From Bdellovibrionaceae bacterium UBA6776 (GTDB lineage Bacteria; Bdellovibrionota; Bdellovibrionia; Bdellovibrionales; UBA1609): a DNA stretch of 64,000 bases. Below are positions 41,477 through 50,922 of this stretch, in pieces. Below the pieces are notes generated by a model that was not told where the DNA came from, did not search any database, and worked only from the letters and a program-made list of their open reading frames with translations. Within the stretch, counting starts at the first letter, position 1. Every line of letters begins with the position of its first letter. The DNA is taken from positions 124,001 through 188,000 of the forward strand of contig DKGG01000039.1 in assembly GCA_002453155.1 (NCBI GenBank), in the 5' to 3' direction. Made by a program: the position numbers and the translations under genes.

Positions 41477-42379
41477 TTGGAAGATTTTCTTCAGCACGTA
41501 CTCAATGGTCTGAATCTTGGAGCGATCTACGCATTGATTGCTTTGGGATATACGATGGTTTACGGAGTCCTTCAGTTGATCAATTTCGCTCATGCAGAAG
41601 TTTACATGCTGGGCGCATTTTCCATTTACTATTCCAACAAATGGTTGCACTTGAGTGATCATCCCGGATGGACCTCTTTTGTGATCTCCATTTTGATTGC
41701 GGTGATGGTTTGCTCTTTGGTGGGATTGACAATTGAACGGCTGGCCTATCGACCCTTAAGGGGAGCGCCTCGACTGAATGTATTGATCACTGCGATTGGC
41801 GTCAGTTTGTTTCTTCAGTTTTCCGGACAGGCCGTGTTTGGTGCAGATCCAAAACTTTTTCCTCAAGTCTTGCAAGACAAGGATTTGATTCAGTTTGGTC
41901 AAATTCAAATTCGATCGTTTGATTTGACGATCATCGGTGTGTCTTTGGCAGCAATGGCTCTGCTTCATTTTTTAATTCATCACACCAAGATGGGAATGGC
42001 CATTCGTGCAGTTCGGCACTCCAGATCTTCGGCATCATTGATGGGAATCAATGTGGATTTGATGATCTCTCTGGTGTTTGTTCTTGGGTCCTCGCTTGCA
42101 GGAGTGGGCGCCGTATTGGTGGGTTTGAAGTATCCAAAGATTGATCCTTTGATGGGAATGTTGATCGGGTTGAAAGCGTTTGTGGCAGCGGTGCTTGGAG
42201 GAATTGGAAGTCTTCCTGGTGCGGTTGTAGGTGGTTTGCTAATGGGCTTGTCTGAGGAAATGGTTGTGGCCTATCTTTCTAGCACCTACCGTGATGCTTT
42301 GGCCTTCGGCCTATTGATTGTGATTTTGGTTTTTAGGCCCTCAGGACTTTTTGGAAAGTATGAAGTGGAGAAGGTGTAA
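41477..42379 (+). CDS. livH: Branched-chain amino acid ABC permease LivH
   Basis: A 300-residue permease with about eight helices. Characteristic stretches are LNGLNLGAIYALIALGYTMVYG, INFAHAEVYMLGAF and AVLGGIGSLPGAVVGGLLMG near the C-terminus. It pairs with LivM to form the channel. The TTG at 41477 is preceded by GGAGGAAGG at proper spacing and is accepted on that basis. Its stop overlaps the livM start by one base. Confidence 0.94.
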   Translation: MEDFLQHVLNGLNLGAIYALIALGYTMVYGVLQLINFAHAEVYMLGAFSIYYSNKWLHLSDHPGWTSFVISILIAVMVCSLVGLTIERLAYRPLRGAPRLNVLITAIGVSLFLQFSGQAVFGADPKLFPQVLQDKDLIQFGQIQIRSFDLTIIGVSLAAMALLHFLIHHTKMGMAIRAVRHSRSSASLMGINVDLMISLVFVLGSSLAGVGAVLVGLKYPKIDPLMGMLIGLKAFVAAVLGGIGSLPGAVVGGLLMGLSEEMVVAYLSSTYRDALAFGLLIVILVFRPSGLFGKYEVEKV

Positions 42380-43353
42380 TGAAGATTCTTCGCTCTGCTT
42401 TGCTCTGGTTGATTTTGTTCAGTTTGGGAATGGCCGCTTTTTCTCAAGGCATCTTAAATCCTTATCAACAACTGATTCTAAGCTACATTGCAATCAATGT
42501 GATTTTGGCAACCAGCTTAAATTTAGTGAATGGCTTTTGCGGACAGTTTTCTTTGGGCCATGCAGGCTTTATGGCCGTGGGTGCTTATGTTTCCGCAGTG
42601 TTGAGTTTGCATTTTAAAGTGTTTACGGGCTCTTTGGATTTTTTAAATTTTCCATTTTATGCGTTGGCTGGAGGCTCAGTTGCGGCGGTTGCGGGTTGGC
42701 TGGTGGGAATGCCTTCTTTGAAACTTCGCGGTGATTATTTGGCCATTGTAACCTTGGGGTTTGGTGAAATCATTCGAGTGATTTTGTTAAATATGGAGTC
42801 CGTCGGTGGGGCTCGAGGACTTTACGGAGTTCCTGGACCAACCAACTTTTTTGTAGGAACGGCTTTGGCATTTTTTCTGGCCGGTGGAACCTGGCTGGTT
42901 CTGTGGCGGTTGACTCAAAGCTCTTTTGGTCGAGCATTCTTAAGTGTCAAAGAAGATGAAGTGGCTTCTGAATGTATGGGAGTCAATACCACGCAAACAA
43001 AAGTTTTTGCTTTCGTGGTTTCCAGTTTCTTCGCTGGTGTTGGAGGTTCGTTGTTTGCTCACACCACCAATTATCTGAACCCTGCAAGCTTTCAGTTTAT
43101 GAAGAGTGTGGATGTGGTGATTATGGTTGTGTTGGGTGGAATGGGAAGCCTGACCGGATCAGTCCTTGCCGCTATTTTTGTCACCATTCTTCCGGAAGCA
43201 TTGCGTCCGTTGCAAGAGTATACGGGTGTGGATCTTCGCATGGTGATTTATTCTTTAAGTCTGATTTTGTTGATGATCTTAAGACCTCAAGGGCTTTTAG
43301 GATCCAGAGAGTGGAATTCTTTTTTTCCATTTAAAAAGCGAGGTGCCAAATGA
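42379..43353 (+). CDS. livM: Branched-chain amino acid ABC permease LivM
   Basis: A 324-residue permease. The family stretches NLVNGFCGQFSLGHAGFMAVGAY-like (shortened here) and KLRGDYLAIVTLGFGEIIRV and MVVLGGMGSLTGSVLAAIF are present. Together with LivH it forms the membrane pore. It overlaps livH by one base and livG by 4 bases (ATGA), so the block is translationally coupled. Confidence 0.94.
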   Translation: MKILRSALLWLILFSLGMAAFSQGILNPYQQLILSYIAINVILATSLNLVNGFCGQFSLGHAGFMAVGAYVSAVLSLHFKVFTGSLDFLNFPFYALAGGSVAAVAGWLVGMPSLKLRGDYLAIVTLGFGEIIRVILLNMESVGGARGLYGVPGPTNFFVGTALAFFLAGGTWLVLWRLTQSSFGRAFLSVKEDEVASECMGVNTTQTKVFAFVVSSFFAGVGGSLFAHTTNYLNPASFQFMKSVDVVIMVVLGGMGSLTGSVLAAIFVTILPEALRPLQEYTGVDLRMVIYSLSLILLMILRPQGLLGSREWNSFFPFKKRGAK

Positions 43354-44132
43354 GTGCCTCCTCGCTGTTGTCATTGAAGCAAACCAGTATTCAATTTGGC
43401 GGCCTCAAAGTTTTAACGGATTTGAATATGGAGGTTCAGTCGGGAGAGCTGGTGGGATTGATTGGTCCCAACGGAGCTGGCAAGACAACGGTCTTTAATA
43501 TCATTTCGGGAATTTATGCTCCGACCTCCGGAGAATTGACGTTTAGAGGTTCTAGCCTGCTTGGAAAAAAACCTTTTGAGGTTTCTAGAGAAGGCATTGT
43601 CCGAACCTTTCAAAACATTCGTCTATTCTCAACTTTGAGTGTGGTTCAAAACATTGGGATCGCCATGCACAAAGCGGGACCTTACAGTTTTTGGTCAGCC
43701 ATCTTGAGATCTAAAAAATATCACAGTTTCGAAGATCAATTTTTATTCAGGGCCAAAGAGCTTTTAGAAATTTTCGGTCTTTCTCACTTGGCAGAAGAAG
43801 AGGCGGGCAGTCTTCCTTATGGAATTCAAAGACGCATTGAAATCATACGGGCCTTAGCTGCGAGTCCAAAGCTTTTGCTTTTGGATGAGCCCGCAGCCGG
43901 ATTGAATCATTCGGAGACCGAAGAGTTGATGGGTTTGATTCAGAAAATCCGTGAGCAATTTCAGTTGTCCGTTTTATTGATTGAGCACGATATGAAATTG
44001 GTGATGGGCATCTGTGAGAAAATTTTTGTTTTGGATCACGGAGAAATTATTGCTTCCGGAAGACCAGAGGAGATTCAAGAAAACAAAAAAGTGATTGAAG
44101 CCTATCTGGGAAGTGAGTCTGCCAATGTCTAA
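43350..44132 (+). CDS. livG: Branched-chain amino acid ABC ATP-binding protein LivG
   Basis: A 260-residue ATPase. Walker A is GPNGAGKTT. The ABC signature is degenerate: the region that should read LSGGQ is replaced by AGSLPYGIQRRIEI, a pattern normal for LivG. Walker B is LLLDEPAAGLNHSE. It energises uptake with LivF. Confidence 0.94.
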   Translation: MSASSLLSLKQTSIQFGGLKVLTDLNMEVQSGELVGLIGPNGAGKTTVFNIISGIYAPTSGELTFRGSSLLGKKPFEVSREGIVRTFQNIRLFSTLSVVQNIGIAMHKAGPYSFWSAILRSKKYHSFEDQFLFRAKELLEIFGLSHLAEEEAGSLPYGIQRRIEIIRALAASPKLLLLDEPAAGLNHSETEELMGLIQKIREQFQLSVLLIEHDMKLVMGICEKIFVLDHGEIIASGRPEEIQENKKVIEAYLGSESANV

Positions 44133-44841
44133 AGAGATTCTTTCGGTTCAAGATTTAAAAGTGAATTATGGACCCATTGAAGCGGTCAAAGGCATTTCTT
44201 TTGATGTTTATGAAGGGGAAGTGGTTTCTTTGATTGGCTCCAATGGAGCGGGGAAGTCGTCCACTTTGCGAGCACTGTCTTCTTTGATTGCCTATTCGGG
44301 ACAGGTTTCATTCCTGGGGGAGCCACTGAATGGAATTGCTGCCCACAAAGTCGTGAAGAAGGGGTTGATTCAAACTCCTGAGGGACGAGGAATTTTTTTG
44401 AATTTGTCCGTCCGTGAAAATTTGGAATTGGGTGCCTTTCTTCGAAAAGACCGATCGAACATCAAAAAAGAAATGGATCAATGCTTTGATCTTTTTCCCC
44501 GTTTGAAGGAACGTCTGAACCGCTCGGCAGGAACCCTTTCGGGGGGAGAGCAACAGATGCTGGCCATTTCCCGATCTCTGCTTTCAAAGCCCAAACTACT
44601 GATGCTTGATGAGCCTTCACTTGGATTGGCTCCAAAGATTGTTTTGCAAATTTTTGAAATCATCAAGAAGCTCAATAAGGAGGATGGCCTTTCCATTTTG
44701 CTTGTTGAACAAAATGCGGCCATGGCCTTGAAATCTTCACACCGTGCCTATGTTTTAGAGACGGGAAAGATCACTTTGTCTGGAAAGGGTGAAGAGCTTT
44801 TCTCCAGTGATGCTGTCCGCAAAGCCTACCTCGGCGGTTGA
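44125..44841 (+). CDS. livF: Branched-chain amino acid ABC ATP-binding protein LivF
   Basis: A 238-residue ATPase. Walker A is GSNGAGKSS, signature LSGGEQQML, and Walker B LLMLDEPSLGL. The TPEGRGIF block is diagnostic for LivF. The ATG at 44125 overlaps the livG stop by 8 bases; an upstream TTG at 44095 is less likely. It is the last gene of the Liv operon. A copy of the 20-bp dispersed repeat starts three bases after its stop. Confidence 0.94.
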   Translation: MSKEILSVQDLKVNYGPIEAVKGISFDVYEGEVVSLIGSNGAGKSSTLRALSSLIAYSGQVSFLGEPLNGIAAHKVVKKGLIQTPEGRGIFLNLSVRENLELGAFLRKDRSNIKKEMDQCFDLFPRLKERLNRSAGTLSGGEQQMLAISRSLLSKPKLLMLDEPSLGLAPKIVLQIFEIIKKLNKEDGLSILLVEQNAAMALKSSHRAYVLETGKITLSGKGEELFSSDAVRKAYLGG

Positions 44842-44844
44842 TTT

Positions 44845-44864
44845 AGGTGCCAGGTACCAAAATC
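44845..44864 (+). repeat. 20-bp dispersed repeat, copy 2
   Basis: AGGTGCCAGGTACCAAAATC, identical in all 20 bases to the minus-strand copy at 20420-20439. Here too it begins within four bases of a stop codon (livF). No hairpin with a usable loop can form, because the two GGTRCC halves are 1 base apart. Confidence 0.75.
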
Positions 44865-45042
44865 TGCACCCGCTGTGTCAAAATGGATTTGATAGGGCAT
44901 CAATTGGCACCAAGGTTGAAATTGTTTTATCAAAAAAAATCTCTAGGTACGTTTTTTACTGAGAACAGTTGGCGCGATATTTGGACTACGAAGTTGTAGA
45001 ACCTCTTGAGTGAGGATCATACAACCAAAAGGAGTTTCAACG

Positions 45043-45747
45043 ATGTCGGTTTCTCGTCTTATTAAAGTGATATTTATCAATTTGTTTCTTGCTGGATCTT
45101 TTGCCTCTGCAAGTTCTCTCAATGTGGATCCCGTGATGTCAGACGAAGAAGCCATCGCACTTCATCAAGATTTGGGAGATTATGGAAGCCAAGCTTTGCA
45201 AGAGTATGAGAACCGTTACGGAAAACTCAATGACGCTCAACGAGCCCAGTTTCTTAAAGAAGAGGCAGAGCTTCAATCTCAGATTCTTGATCAAGAGATG
45301 AGTGAAATTCGTGCAGACAATCCCACCATGGATGTGATTCCAGCTTCGTCCAAGGCACGTTTGGAATTGAGAGTTTCTAAATCCAAGCAACGTTTGTCTT
45401 TGTATTTGGACGGGAAACCTGTGAATGGTTTGACCGATATTAAGATTTCCACTGGAAAATCCAGTCGGATGACCCCCAATGGAAAATTCTCTCTAAAGGG
45501 AAAGGAAATCGTAAAAAAGCGCATCAACCGCACATTTACGAGAAAACTTGGGCGCAAGATTTATCTGGAAGATGCCATTCAAATTCAAGGCGGAGTCTTC
45601 TTTCATAAAGCATCCACGGCGGCTCAAAAAAACACTTTGGGCAAACCCGCTTCTCATGGATGTGTTCGAATGGATCGGAACAAAAGTTCAAAAGTTTTCA
45701 GCATGGCGAAAAAATATAAAGGCTCTGCCGTCGTTATCATTCTATAA
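45043..45747 (+). CDS. L,D-transpeptidase (YkuD family), secreted
   Basis: A 234-residue protein with a signal peptide (LIKVIFINLFLAGSFASA). The catalytic domain ends in HGCVRMDR with His205, Cys207 and Arg209, the YkuD hallmark. It makes or swaps 3-3 cross-links in peptidoglycan or attaches proteins to it. AAGGAG lies at ~10 bases before the ATG. A helical linker (residues ~30-100) precedes the catalytic part. In predatory Bdellovibrio such enzymes remodel prey wall, but that role here is only suggested. Confidence 0.9.
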   Translation: MSVSRLIKVIFINLFLAGSFASASSLNVDPVMSDEEAIALHQDLGDYGSQALQEYENRYGKLNDAQRAQFLKEEAELQSQILDQEMSEIRADNPTMDVIPASSKARLELRVSKSKQRLSLYLDGKPVNGLTDIKISTGKSSRMTPNGKFSLKGKEIVKKRINRTFTRKLGRKIYLEDAIQIQGGVFFHKASTAAQKNTLGKPASHGCVRMDRNKSSKVFSMAKKYKGSAVVIIL

Positions 45748-45763
45748 AACGAGAAAAGATGTC

Positions 45764-48274
45764 TTAGCTTAAAAAAGATTTCGGACTTGTGGATTGGCTC
45801 CAACGTCGGCTCATATCCGAAATAAAAATTGAGACCAGCAAAAGCCCCAAGGTCAAAAGCCCTGGGGTTTTCCATTTCCAATCCAGGTCCGCGTCAAAAA
45901 CCTGATTCATCAACAAATAGGAAAACATATAGCTTCCTAAAAGTCCGAGAAAAAGACACATTGCGGACAACGCCATTTGTTCTGTAAAAGTCTTTTTAGT
46001 TACGAAGCTTGGGTCCGCCCCTAAAATTCGAATCAAGTTTAAATCCTGTTGTGATCTCTGAAAGTGAAATCGTGCGGTTGTAAACATAATAAATAACCCT
46101 GTAAGCAAAACCAAAGCTGCCGTTAACAAAAGGGCTTGGCTCATTTGCCCTGTGATTTCTCGAATCTTTGAAATGGCCTGATCCAGGTCCACGTAAGATA
46201 CATTGGGAAAATCTTTGTCCATTTGACGTAGAAGTTGTTGGGTTTCTTCAGAGTTTCCTCTCGAAATCCCCGCCAGCCAAGTTTTTGGTGCGCCTTCCAA
46301 AACTCCAGGTTGGACAACCACAAAAAAGTTGGGTCGAAAGGTGGTCCATGAGACTTGTCTCAAATTGTGAACGATGCCCTTGAGTTTCAATCCTTGAACA
46401 TTCATCTCGATGGAATCACCCAAGGACAGCTTTACCCGACGGGCATAATCTTTTTCCACAGAAAGTTGAATGGGCGTTCCTTCCTTGTAGCTTTCGGGAA
46501 GCGGTTGACCTGCAATCAATTTTTCTCCGGGGTAGAGTTCACTTCGGTAGGATAGATTCAACCCGCGATTTCGAAAGCGAGCTTCTTCGGCTTCTTCTCG
46601 GGTTTCGAATCGATTTTCGGAAGTTTCGATCTCATAGGATTTTCCATTGATGGCGATCATTTTTGCCCGAATCATGGGAGAGGGGCTGACCAATCGAAGC
46701 CCACTCTGATTCACCAAATCTTTGAGAGGTCCAATTTGATTGTCTTGAATGTCAAAAAGAAAATAAGACGGAATTTCCGAATGTGAGGAAACGTTGATTT
46801 GATTTTGTATGGAGTGCTCAATCTGATTCACAGAATTTAGGAGCAAAATGCTAATGGACATCACAGAAAGTAAAATCAGCTGAGTTGCTTTTCGACCATT
46901 TAATTCCAAAAAAGCAAGGTGGGCCCAAGAAGGCAAAGGGAGTTTAGACAGAAATCGAATGAAAACCAGGCCAATTCCACCGACCAGTCCAAAGATCAAA
47001 AGAAGTCCAAGGCTGAAAAAACCAGAGATGACGTAGGATCTAGAAATCAAAATTCCAATTCCGAACATAAAAGCCAAACTCAAAAGAAAGGAAGCAATCA
47101 AGGGCTTCCGCTGCGATTGAAGGTAAAGTTCAAAGTCCAACAGAGATCTCATTGGAGCAAAGAGCAGAGCAGAGAAATGGGACAAGGAAATCAATAGGGA
47201 ACTGATAAAGGCCAAGGTGAAGAGCGCGAATAAGGTTTGAACTCCCAGTCCTAAACTCACTTCGATTTGAAACTGACTGAGCAAATACTTTGAGATCAAG
47301 GAAAAAAGTGGAATCGAAACAATAAAACTTAAAAGGCTTGAGATGGCGGCCAATACAAAGGTTTGCAAGAGAAGAAGGGCCAACGATTTTCTGCGAGAGA
47401 GCCCAAGACTTTGAAAAATCGAAAAAACTTTGAGCTGTTTGGTCAAAGACTCATAAAAAATAAATCCAGCGCCCAGGGATGCAAGCATAAAGCCAGCGAG
47501 CGCAATCAATCCCAAATAGTCACTTAAGTAAGACAGAGCCCGCACAGAACTGTTCGCAGCTTGGGATGAAGTTTGAATTCGAACGGAGGTGTCCTTGATC
47601 TTCTTCAGAAGATTTTTTTGAAGGGCGTCAAGATCTTCTGAGCTTCGCGTTTTTACGTAAATGGTTTCACTGATGGTAGATCCGAATTGTATCAATCCTG
47701 TTTGAATCAGGTGATCTTTAAAAATGTAGACTTTGGGAGCCAAAGAGGAAAACCGAAAACTTTGGCTGGAATCATCTGTAATTTTACCTTTTACGAGAAA
47801 ATACGACTTCCCAATTTGAACTTTGTCGCCCTCACGGACGTTCAATTGGTCAAAGAACTGTTGGTCACCATAGATCCCCGGTTCGTTGGTGTTAGATATG
47901 AAGTTTAAGGGTCCTGCGTTGGTCTGAATATTTCCATAAAAAGGATATCCCTTTGGGATCGCTTTCACGTAGGTCAGGCGAGAGTTGTTTCCAAAAGTCG
48001 ACATTGTGAATAAACTCAATGCGGAATGGTAGGGGCGATCTCCAATGAGATTTTTAAACTCCTCTTTTTGAGGCTCATTAAAAATTCGGCGCGCAGAAAT
48101 GCTCAAGTCAGAGGTTAAGATCTCTTGAGCTTTATTTTGCATTTGAGATTCCACAGCCGTTCGAGAAGAAAGGACTAAAGAAAGGCCGATAAGACCCACG
48201 CTCAATGCCAAAATCACAGAAAGGGAATCTCGAAGTTCAACCCAAAGAGATTTTAAAACTAAATTTATGAACAC
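45764..48274 (-). CDS. ybbP: ABC transporter permease, FtsX/YbbP type
   Basis: An 836-residue membrane protein of the YbbP type, with two FtsX-like permease halves. Membrane helices lie near the N-terminus, near 255-375 (LSYLSDYLGLIALAGFMLASL onward), near 400-470 and at the end (LLTAALVLLTGLFIMF, ALSAMCLFLGLLGSYMF). The large extracytoplasmic domains lie between. It overlaps the ATPase gene start by 10 bases, and a GDSL esterase precedes that. The order tesA-ybbA-ybbP matches E. coli. The substrate is unknown; lipid or lysophospholipid handling is inferred from TesA. Confidence 0.88.
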   Translation of the reverse strand: MFINLVLKSLWVELRDSLSVILALSVGLIGLSLVLSSRTAVESQMQNKAQEILTSDLSISARRIFNEPQKEEFKNLIGDRPYHSALSLFTMSTFGNNSRLTYVKAIPKGYPFYGNIQTNAGPLNFISNTNEPGIYGDQQFFDQLNVREGDKVQIGKSYFLVKGKITDDSSQSFRFSSLAPKVYIFKDHLIQTGLIQFGSTISETIYVKTRSSEDLDALQKNLLKKIKDTSVRIQTSSQAANSSVRALSYLSDYLGLIALAGFMLASLGAGFIFYESLTKQLKVFSIFQSLGLSRRKSLALLLLQTFVLAAISSLLSFIVSIPLFSLISKYLLSQFQIEVSLGLGVQTLFALFTLAFISSLLISLSHFSALLFAPMRSLLDFELYLQSQRKPLIASFLLSLAFMFGIGILISRSYVISGFFSLGLLLIFGLVGGIGLVFIRFLSKLPLPSWAHLAFLELNGRKATQLILLSVMSISILLLNSVNQIEHSIQNQINVSSHSEIPSYFLFDIQDNQIGPLKDLVNQSGLRLVSPSPMIRAKMIAINGKSYEIETSENRFETREEAEEARFRNRGLNLSYRSELYPGEKLIAGQPLPESYKEGTPIQLSVEKDYARRVKLSLGDSIEMNVQGLKLKGIVHNLRQVSWTTFRPNFFVVVQPGVLEGAPKTWLAGISRGNSEETQQLLRQMDKDFPNVSYVDLDQAISKIREITGQMSQALLLTAALVLLTGLFIMFTTARFHFQRSQQDLNLIRILGADPSFVTKKTFTEQMALSAMCLFLGLLGSYMFSYLLMNQVFDADLDWKWKTPGLLTLGLLLVSIFISDMSRRWSQSTSPKSFLS

Positions 48275-48933
48275 AACTGTCCTTTACTGAGAAAAAGCTT
48301 TCGATCACAGATGTCCGCAAGATTAGAGTCATGAGTGACTAAAAGAGTCGTTGTCTTGGTTTCGCGAACGATTTTGAAAAACAAATCCATCACTTCAGAG
48401 GATGTCTCCTGATCCAGGTTTCCAGAGGGTTCATCTGCAAGAAGAAGTTTTGGCCGGTGAATCAAAGCCCGAGCAAGAGCAACCCGTTGCTGTTCTCCTC
48501 CACTCAGCTCCGAGGGGCGGTGGGAAGATCTTTCAGCAAGGCCAACCAATGAAAGCAGTTCTTTGGCACGCTCCAAGATTTCATTTTTTTCTGCCTTTGA
48601 ATTGATCACTAAGGGCAGGGTCACATTTTCTAATGCGGTCAAGTAGGGAACCAGATGAAACTGTTGAAAGACAATCCCTATATTTGATCCGCGGTACTGA
48701 GTTCTTTGAGATTCAGACCATGAGGTGGTGTCTACACCGTCAAACAAAAGCTTTCCTGAGTCGGGAGGTTCCAAAAGAGAGATCAATGAAAGCAAGGTGG
48801 ACTTGCCACTCCCTGAAGGTCCCAAAATGGCAACGATCTCTGAATTCTCCACTTTAAAATGGATGTCTTTTAATATTTCCAGGCGAGTTTTTCCTTGGTC
48901 GTAAGATTTTACGACATGTTGGGCTTCAATCAT
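48265..48933 (-). CDS. ybbA: ABC transporter ATP-binding protein, YbbA type
   Basis: A 222-residue LolD/YbbA-like ATPase. Walker A GPSGSGKST, signature LSGGEQQRVALARAL, Walker B LLLADEPSGNLD and H-loop LVTHDSN are intact. It powers the YbbP permease, whose gene overlaps its end by 10 bases, and its own start overlaps the esterase stop by 4 bases. Confidence 0.93.
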   Translation of the reverse strand: MIEAQHVVKSYDQGKTRLEILKDIHFKVENSEIVAILGPSGSGKSTLLSLISLLEPPDSGKLLFDGVDTTSWSESQRTQYRGSNIGIVFQQFHLVPYLTALENVTLPLVINSKAEKNEILERAKELLSLVGLAERSSHRPSELSGGEQQRVALARALIHRPKLLLADEPSGNLDQETSSEVMDLFFKIVRETKTTTLLVTHDSNLADICDRKLFLSKGQLCS

Positions 48934-49607
48934 TTCAAATTCTCCTCAAGAAAGCGGAAGACGTTCTGGGCAATTTTTTGGTGTCCTTCTTCGTTGGGAT
49001 GAATTCCGTCCGCTTGATTGTATTTTTGCACTCCTCCTACATCCTCCAGAAGAAAGGGCAAAAGAGGCACTTTGTATTTCTTTGTGATCTCTGAAAACAC
49101 CTTTGCGAAATCTTTGGTGTATTTAGACCCCAAACTGGGAGGCATATACATTCCCAAAAGCAGCACCTTGACCTTTTTTGCTTGGGCCAACTCAATGGCT
49201 TCCGAAAGATTCTTTTTCATTTGGGAGGTGGAAAGTCCTCGAAGTCCATCATTGGCTCCCAATGCGAGGACGATGTATTCCGGTTTTGACTTCAGAGCCC
49301 ACTTGACCCGTGAGGGAGCACTGGCCGAGGTGGATCCGGAGACCCCTGAATTGACCACCTCGTAGGAAAGCCCTTTAGATTCCAGTTTCTGCTGGACCAG
49401 TGATGGAAATGAAAAGTCCTTCGGAACTCCGTAGCCCTCCGTCAATGAATCGCCAATAAAGACGAGGGTTTTCCTCTGTGAAGGGGTAGGGGCCTCTAAG
49501 GAGGTGGAATTTTCGGAACCTGAATTTTGAGACGAAGAGGTGTTCTCGGTCTTTGTACAACCCATGGATCCCCACAGGAAAAGAGCGAAGACAATCAAAC
49601 GGACCAT
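48930..49607 (-). CDS. tesA: GDSL esterase, TesA-like lipoprotein
   Basis: A 225-residue SGNH hydrolase. The lipobox is GSMGC (Cys17), followed by a ~25-residue Ser-rich linker. Block I is GDSLTEGYG, block III LGANDGL, and the final catalytic pair is DGIHPNEEGH. E. coli TesA (acyl-CoA thioesterase I / lysophospholipase L1) is soluble in the periplasm, whereas this version appears to be lipid-anchored. It leads the tesA-ybbA-ybbP operon. Confidence 0.9.
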   Translation of the reverse strand: MVRLIVFALFLWGSMGCTKTENTSSSQNSGSENSTSLEAPTPSQRKTLVFIGDSLTEGYGVPKDFSFPSLVQQKLESKGLSYEVVNSGVSGSTSASAPSRVKWALKSKPEYIVLALGANDGLRGLSTSQMKKNLSEAIELAQAKKVKVLLLGMYMPPSLGSKYTKDFAKVFSEITKKYKVPLLPFLLEDVGGVQKYNQADGIHPNEEGHQKIAQNVFRFLEENLK

Positions 49608-49713
49608 GAACCACCACCTTTGAAAAATGGACCCTCAGGTATACCAGAAACTTCTTCCCGGTTGAATCCCATAAGTAGACCACACGCGAAAGGCTGTGTT
49701 AGCTTCGCCGCAA

Positions 49714-50922
49714 ATGAGAAAAATATCGGTAAAAAAATTTGGTGGAACGTCGGTTGGTACCACTCAGAGAATTGAGGCTGTGGCCGCACGGATTCAAAGA
49801 GACATGGCCAAAGGGGATTTGCCGGTTGTAGTGGTTTCGGCCATGTCTGGTGAGACCAATCGATTGGTTCGTCTGGCCAATGAAATCAACACCAGTTCCC
49901 GAGGTTCCGCTTACGATATGTTGTTGGCCTCCGGAGAACAGGTTTCCGTGGCCCTTTTGTCCATGGCTCTTGAGAGTATTGGAGTGAAATCGGTCCCCCT
50001 TTTGGCGTTTCAGCTGGGAATTGAAACCGACGCCATTTTTTCAAAAGCAAAGATTCAAAATGTGAATGCCGACTTACTGAAATCTTATGTGGATCAAGGA
50101 GTGGTTCCTGTGGTCGCTGGATTTCAAGGAGTCTATGAGGGAAAGATCACGACTCTTGGAAGAGGCGGCTCAGACACAACCGCTGTGGCATTGGCTTCAG
50201 CGCTTGGAGAAGCGGAGTGTGAGATCTATACGGATGTTCCAGCAGTTTTTTCTGCGGATCCCAGATTGGTCCCTAAAGCCAGAGAGCTGCAAACCTTGGG
50301 TGCATCCGAAATGATGGAAATGGCCGTGCTCGGATCGAAGGTGCTTCACTTTCGGTGTGTGGAGCTGGCGGCTAAGTTTGGTGTAAAAATTCACTTGAGA
50401 TCTACGTTTGAAGACAGAGAAGGAACATGGATCCTTCCGGAAACAGGAGATGAGATGGAAGCCCCGGTTGTATCAGCAATCACCCACGAGGCAATGACCT
50501 CAATTGTAAAAATCTTTCCCACTCCGGTGGGACCTGGATTTATGGCAAAACTTTTTGGCCATTTGGCGGAAAAAGGTGTGGTGATTGATATTATCACTCA
50601 AAGCTTCAACGAAGACGGTCAGCGTTTGGCATTTTCGGTTCATGGCGAAGATGTGAGTGAAGTGGAAGCTTTGTTGAAAGCCTTTTTACCTAAAGATTCT
50701 GAAATATCCATTTTGAACAATTTGGCAAAGCTCTCGGCGGTGGGAGTGGGAATGAGAACTCACTCGGGAGTTGCTGGACGGTTTTTTGAAGTCTTGGATA
50801 AAATCAATGCTCAACTTTTTTTAACAACAACGTCTGACATTAAAATCAGTGCCGTCATTGAGCAGAGCCATTTGCAGGAAGCCGCCCAGGCACTTCATAA
50901 AGAATTTGGATTGGATCAGTGA
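49714..50922 (+). CDS. lysC: Aspartate kinase
   Basis: About 402 residues; phosphorylates aspartate, the first step to lysine, DAP, threonine and methionine. The start VKKFGGTSVGTTQRI is the aspartokinase signature, with VVVVSAMSGETNRLV, TLGRGGSDTTAVALA and YTDVPAVFSADPRLV following. Two ACT domains lie at the C-terminus (SIVKIFPTPVGPGFMAKLF and KLSAVGVGMRTHSGVAGRF), where lysine feedback normally acts. ATG 49714 is chosen from family length; GTG 49696 in frame is a weak alternative. It overlaps lysA by 4 bases (GTGA). Confidence 0.94.
   Translation: MRKISVKKFGGTSVGTTQRIEAVAARIQRDMAKGDLPVVVVSAMSGETNRLVRLANEINTSSRGSAYDMLLASGEQVSVALLSMALESIGVKSVPLLAFQLGIETDAIFSKAKIQNVNADLLKSYVDQGVVPVVAGFQGVYEGKITTLGRGGSDTTAVALASALGEAECEIYTDVPAVFSADPRLVPKARELQTLGASEMMEMAVLGSKVLHFRCVELAAKFGVKIHLRSTFEDREGTWILPETGDEMEAPVVSAITHEAMTSIVKIFPTPVGPGFMAKLFGHLAEKGVVIDIITQSFNEDGQRLAFSVHGEDVSEVEALLKAFLPKDSEISILNNLAKLSAVGVGMRTHSGVAGRFFEVLDKINAQLFLTTTSDIKISAVIEQSHLQEAAQALHKEFGLDQ

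Noticed and set aside
49608..49713. Lysine riboswitch before lysC
   Set aside because: The leader is only ~106 bases and shared with a divergent gene; the aptamer needs about 170 bases and its conserved junction is not seen.
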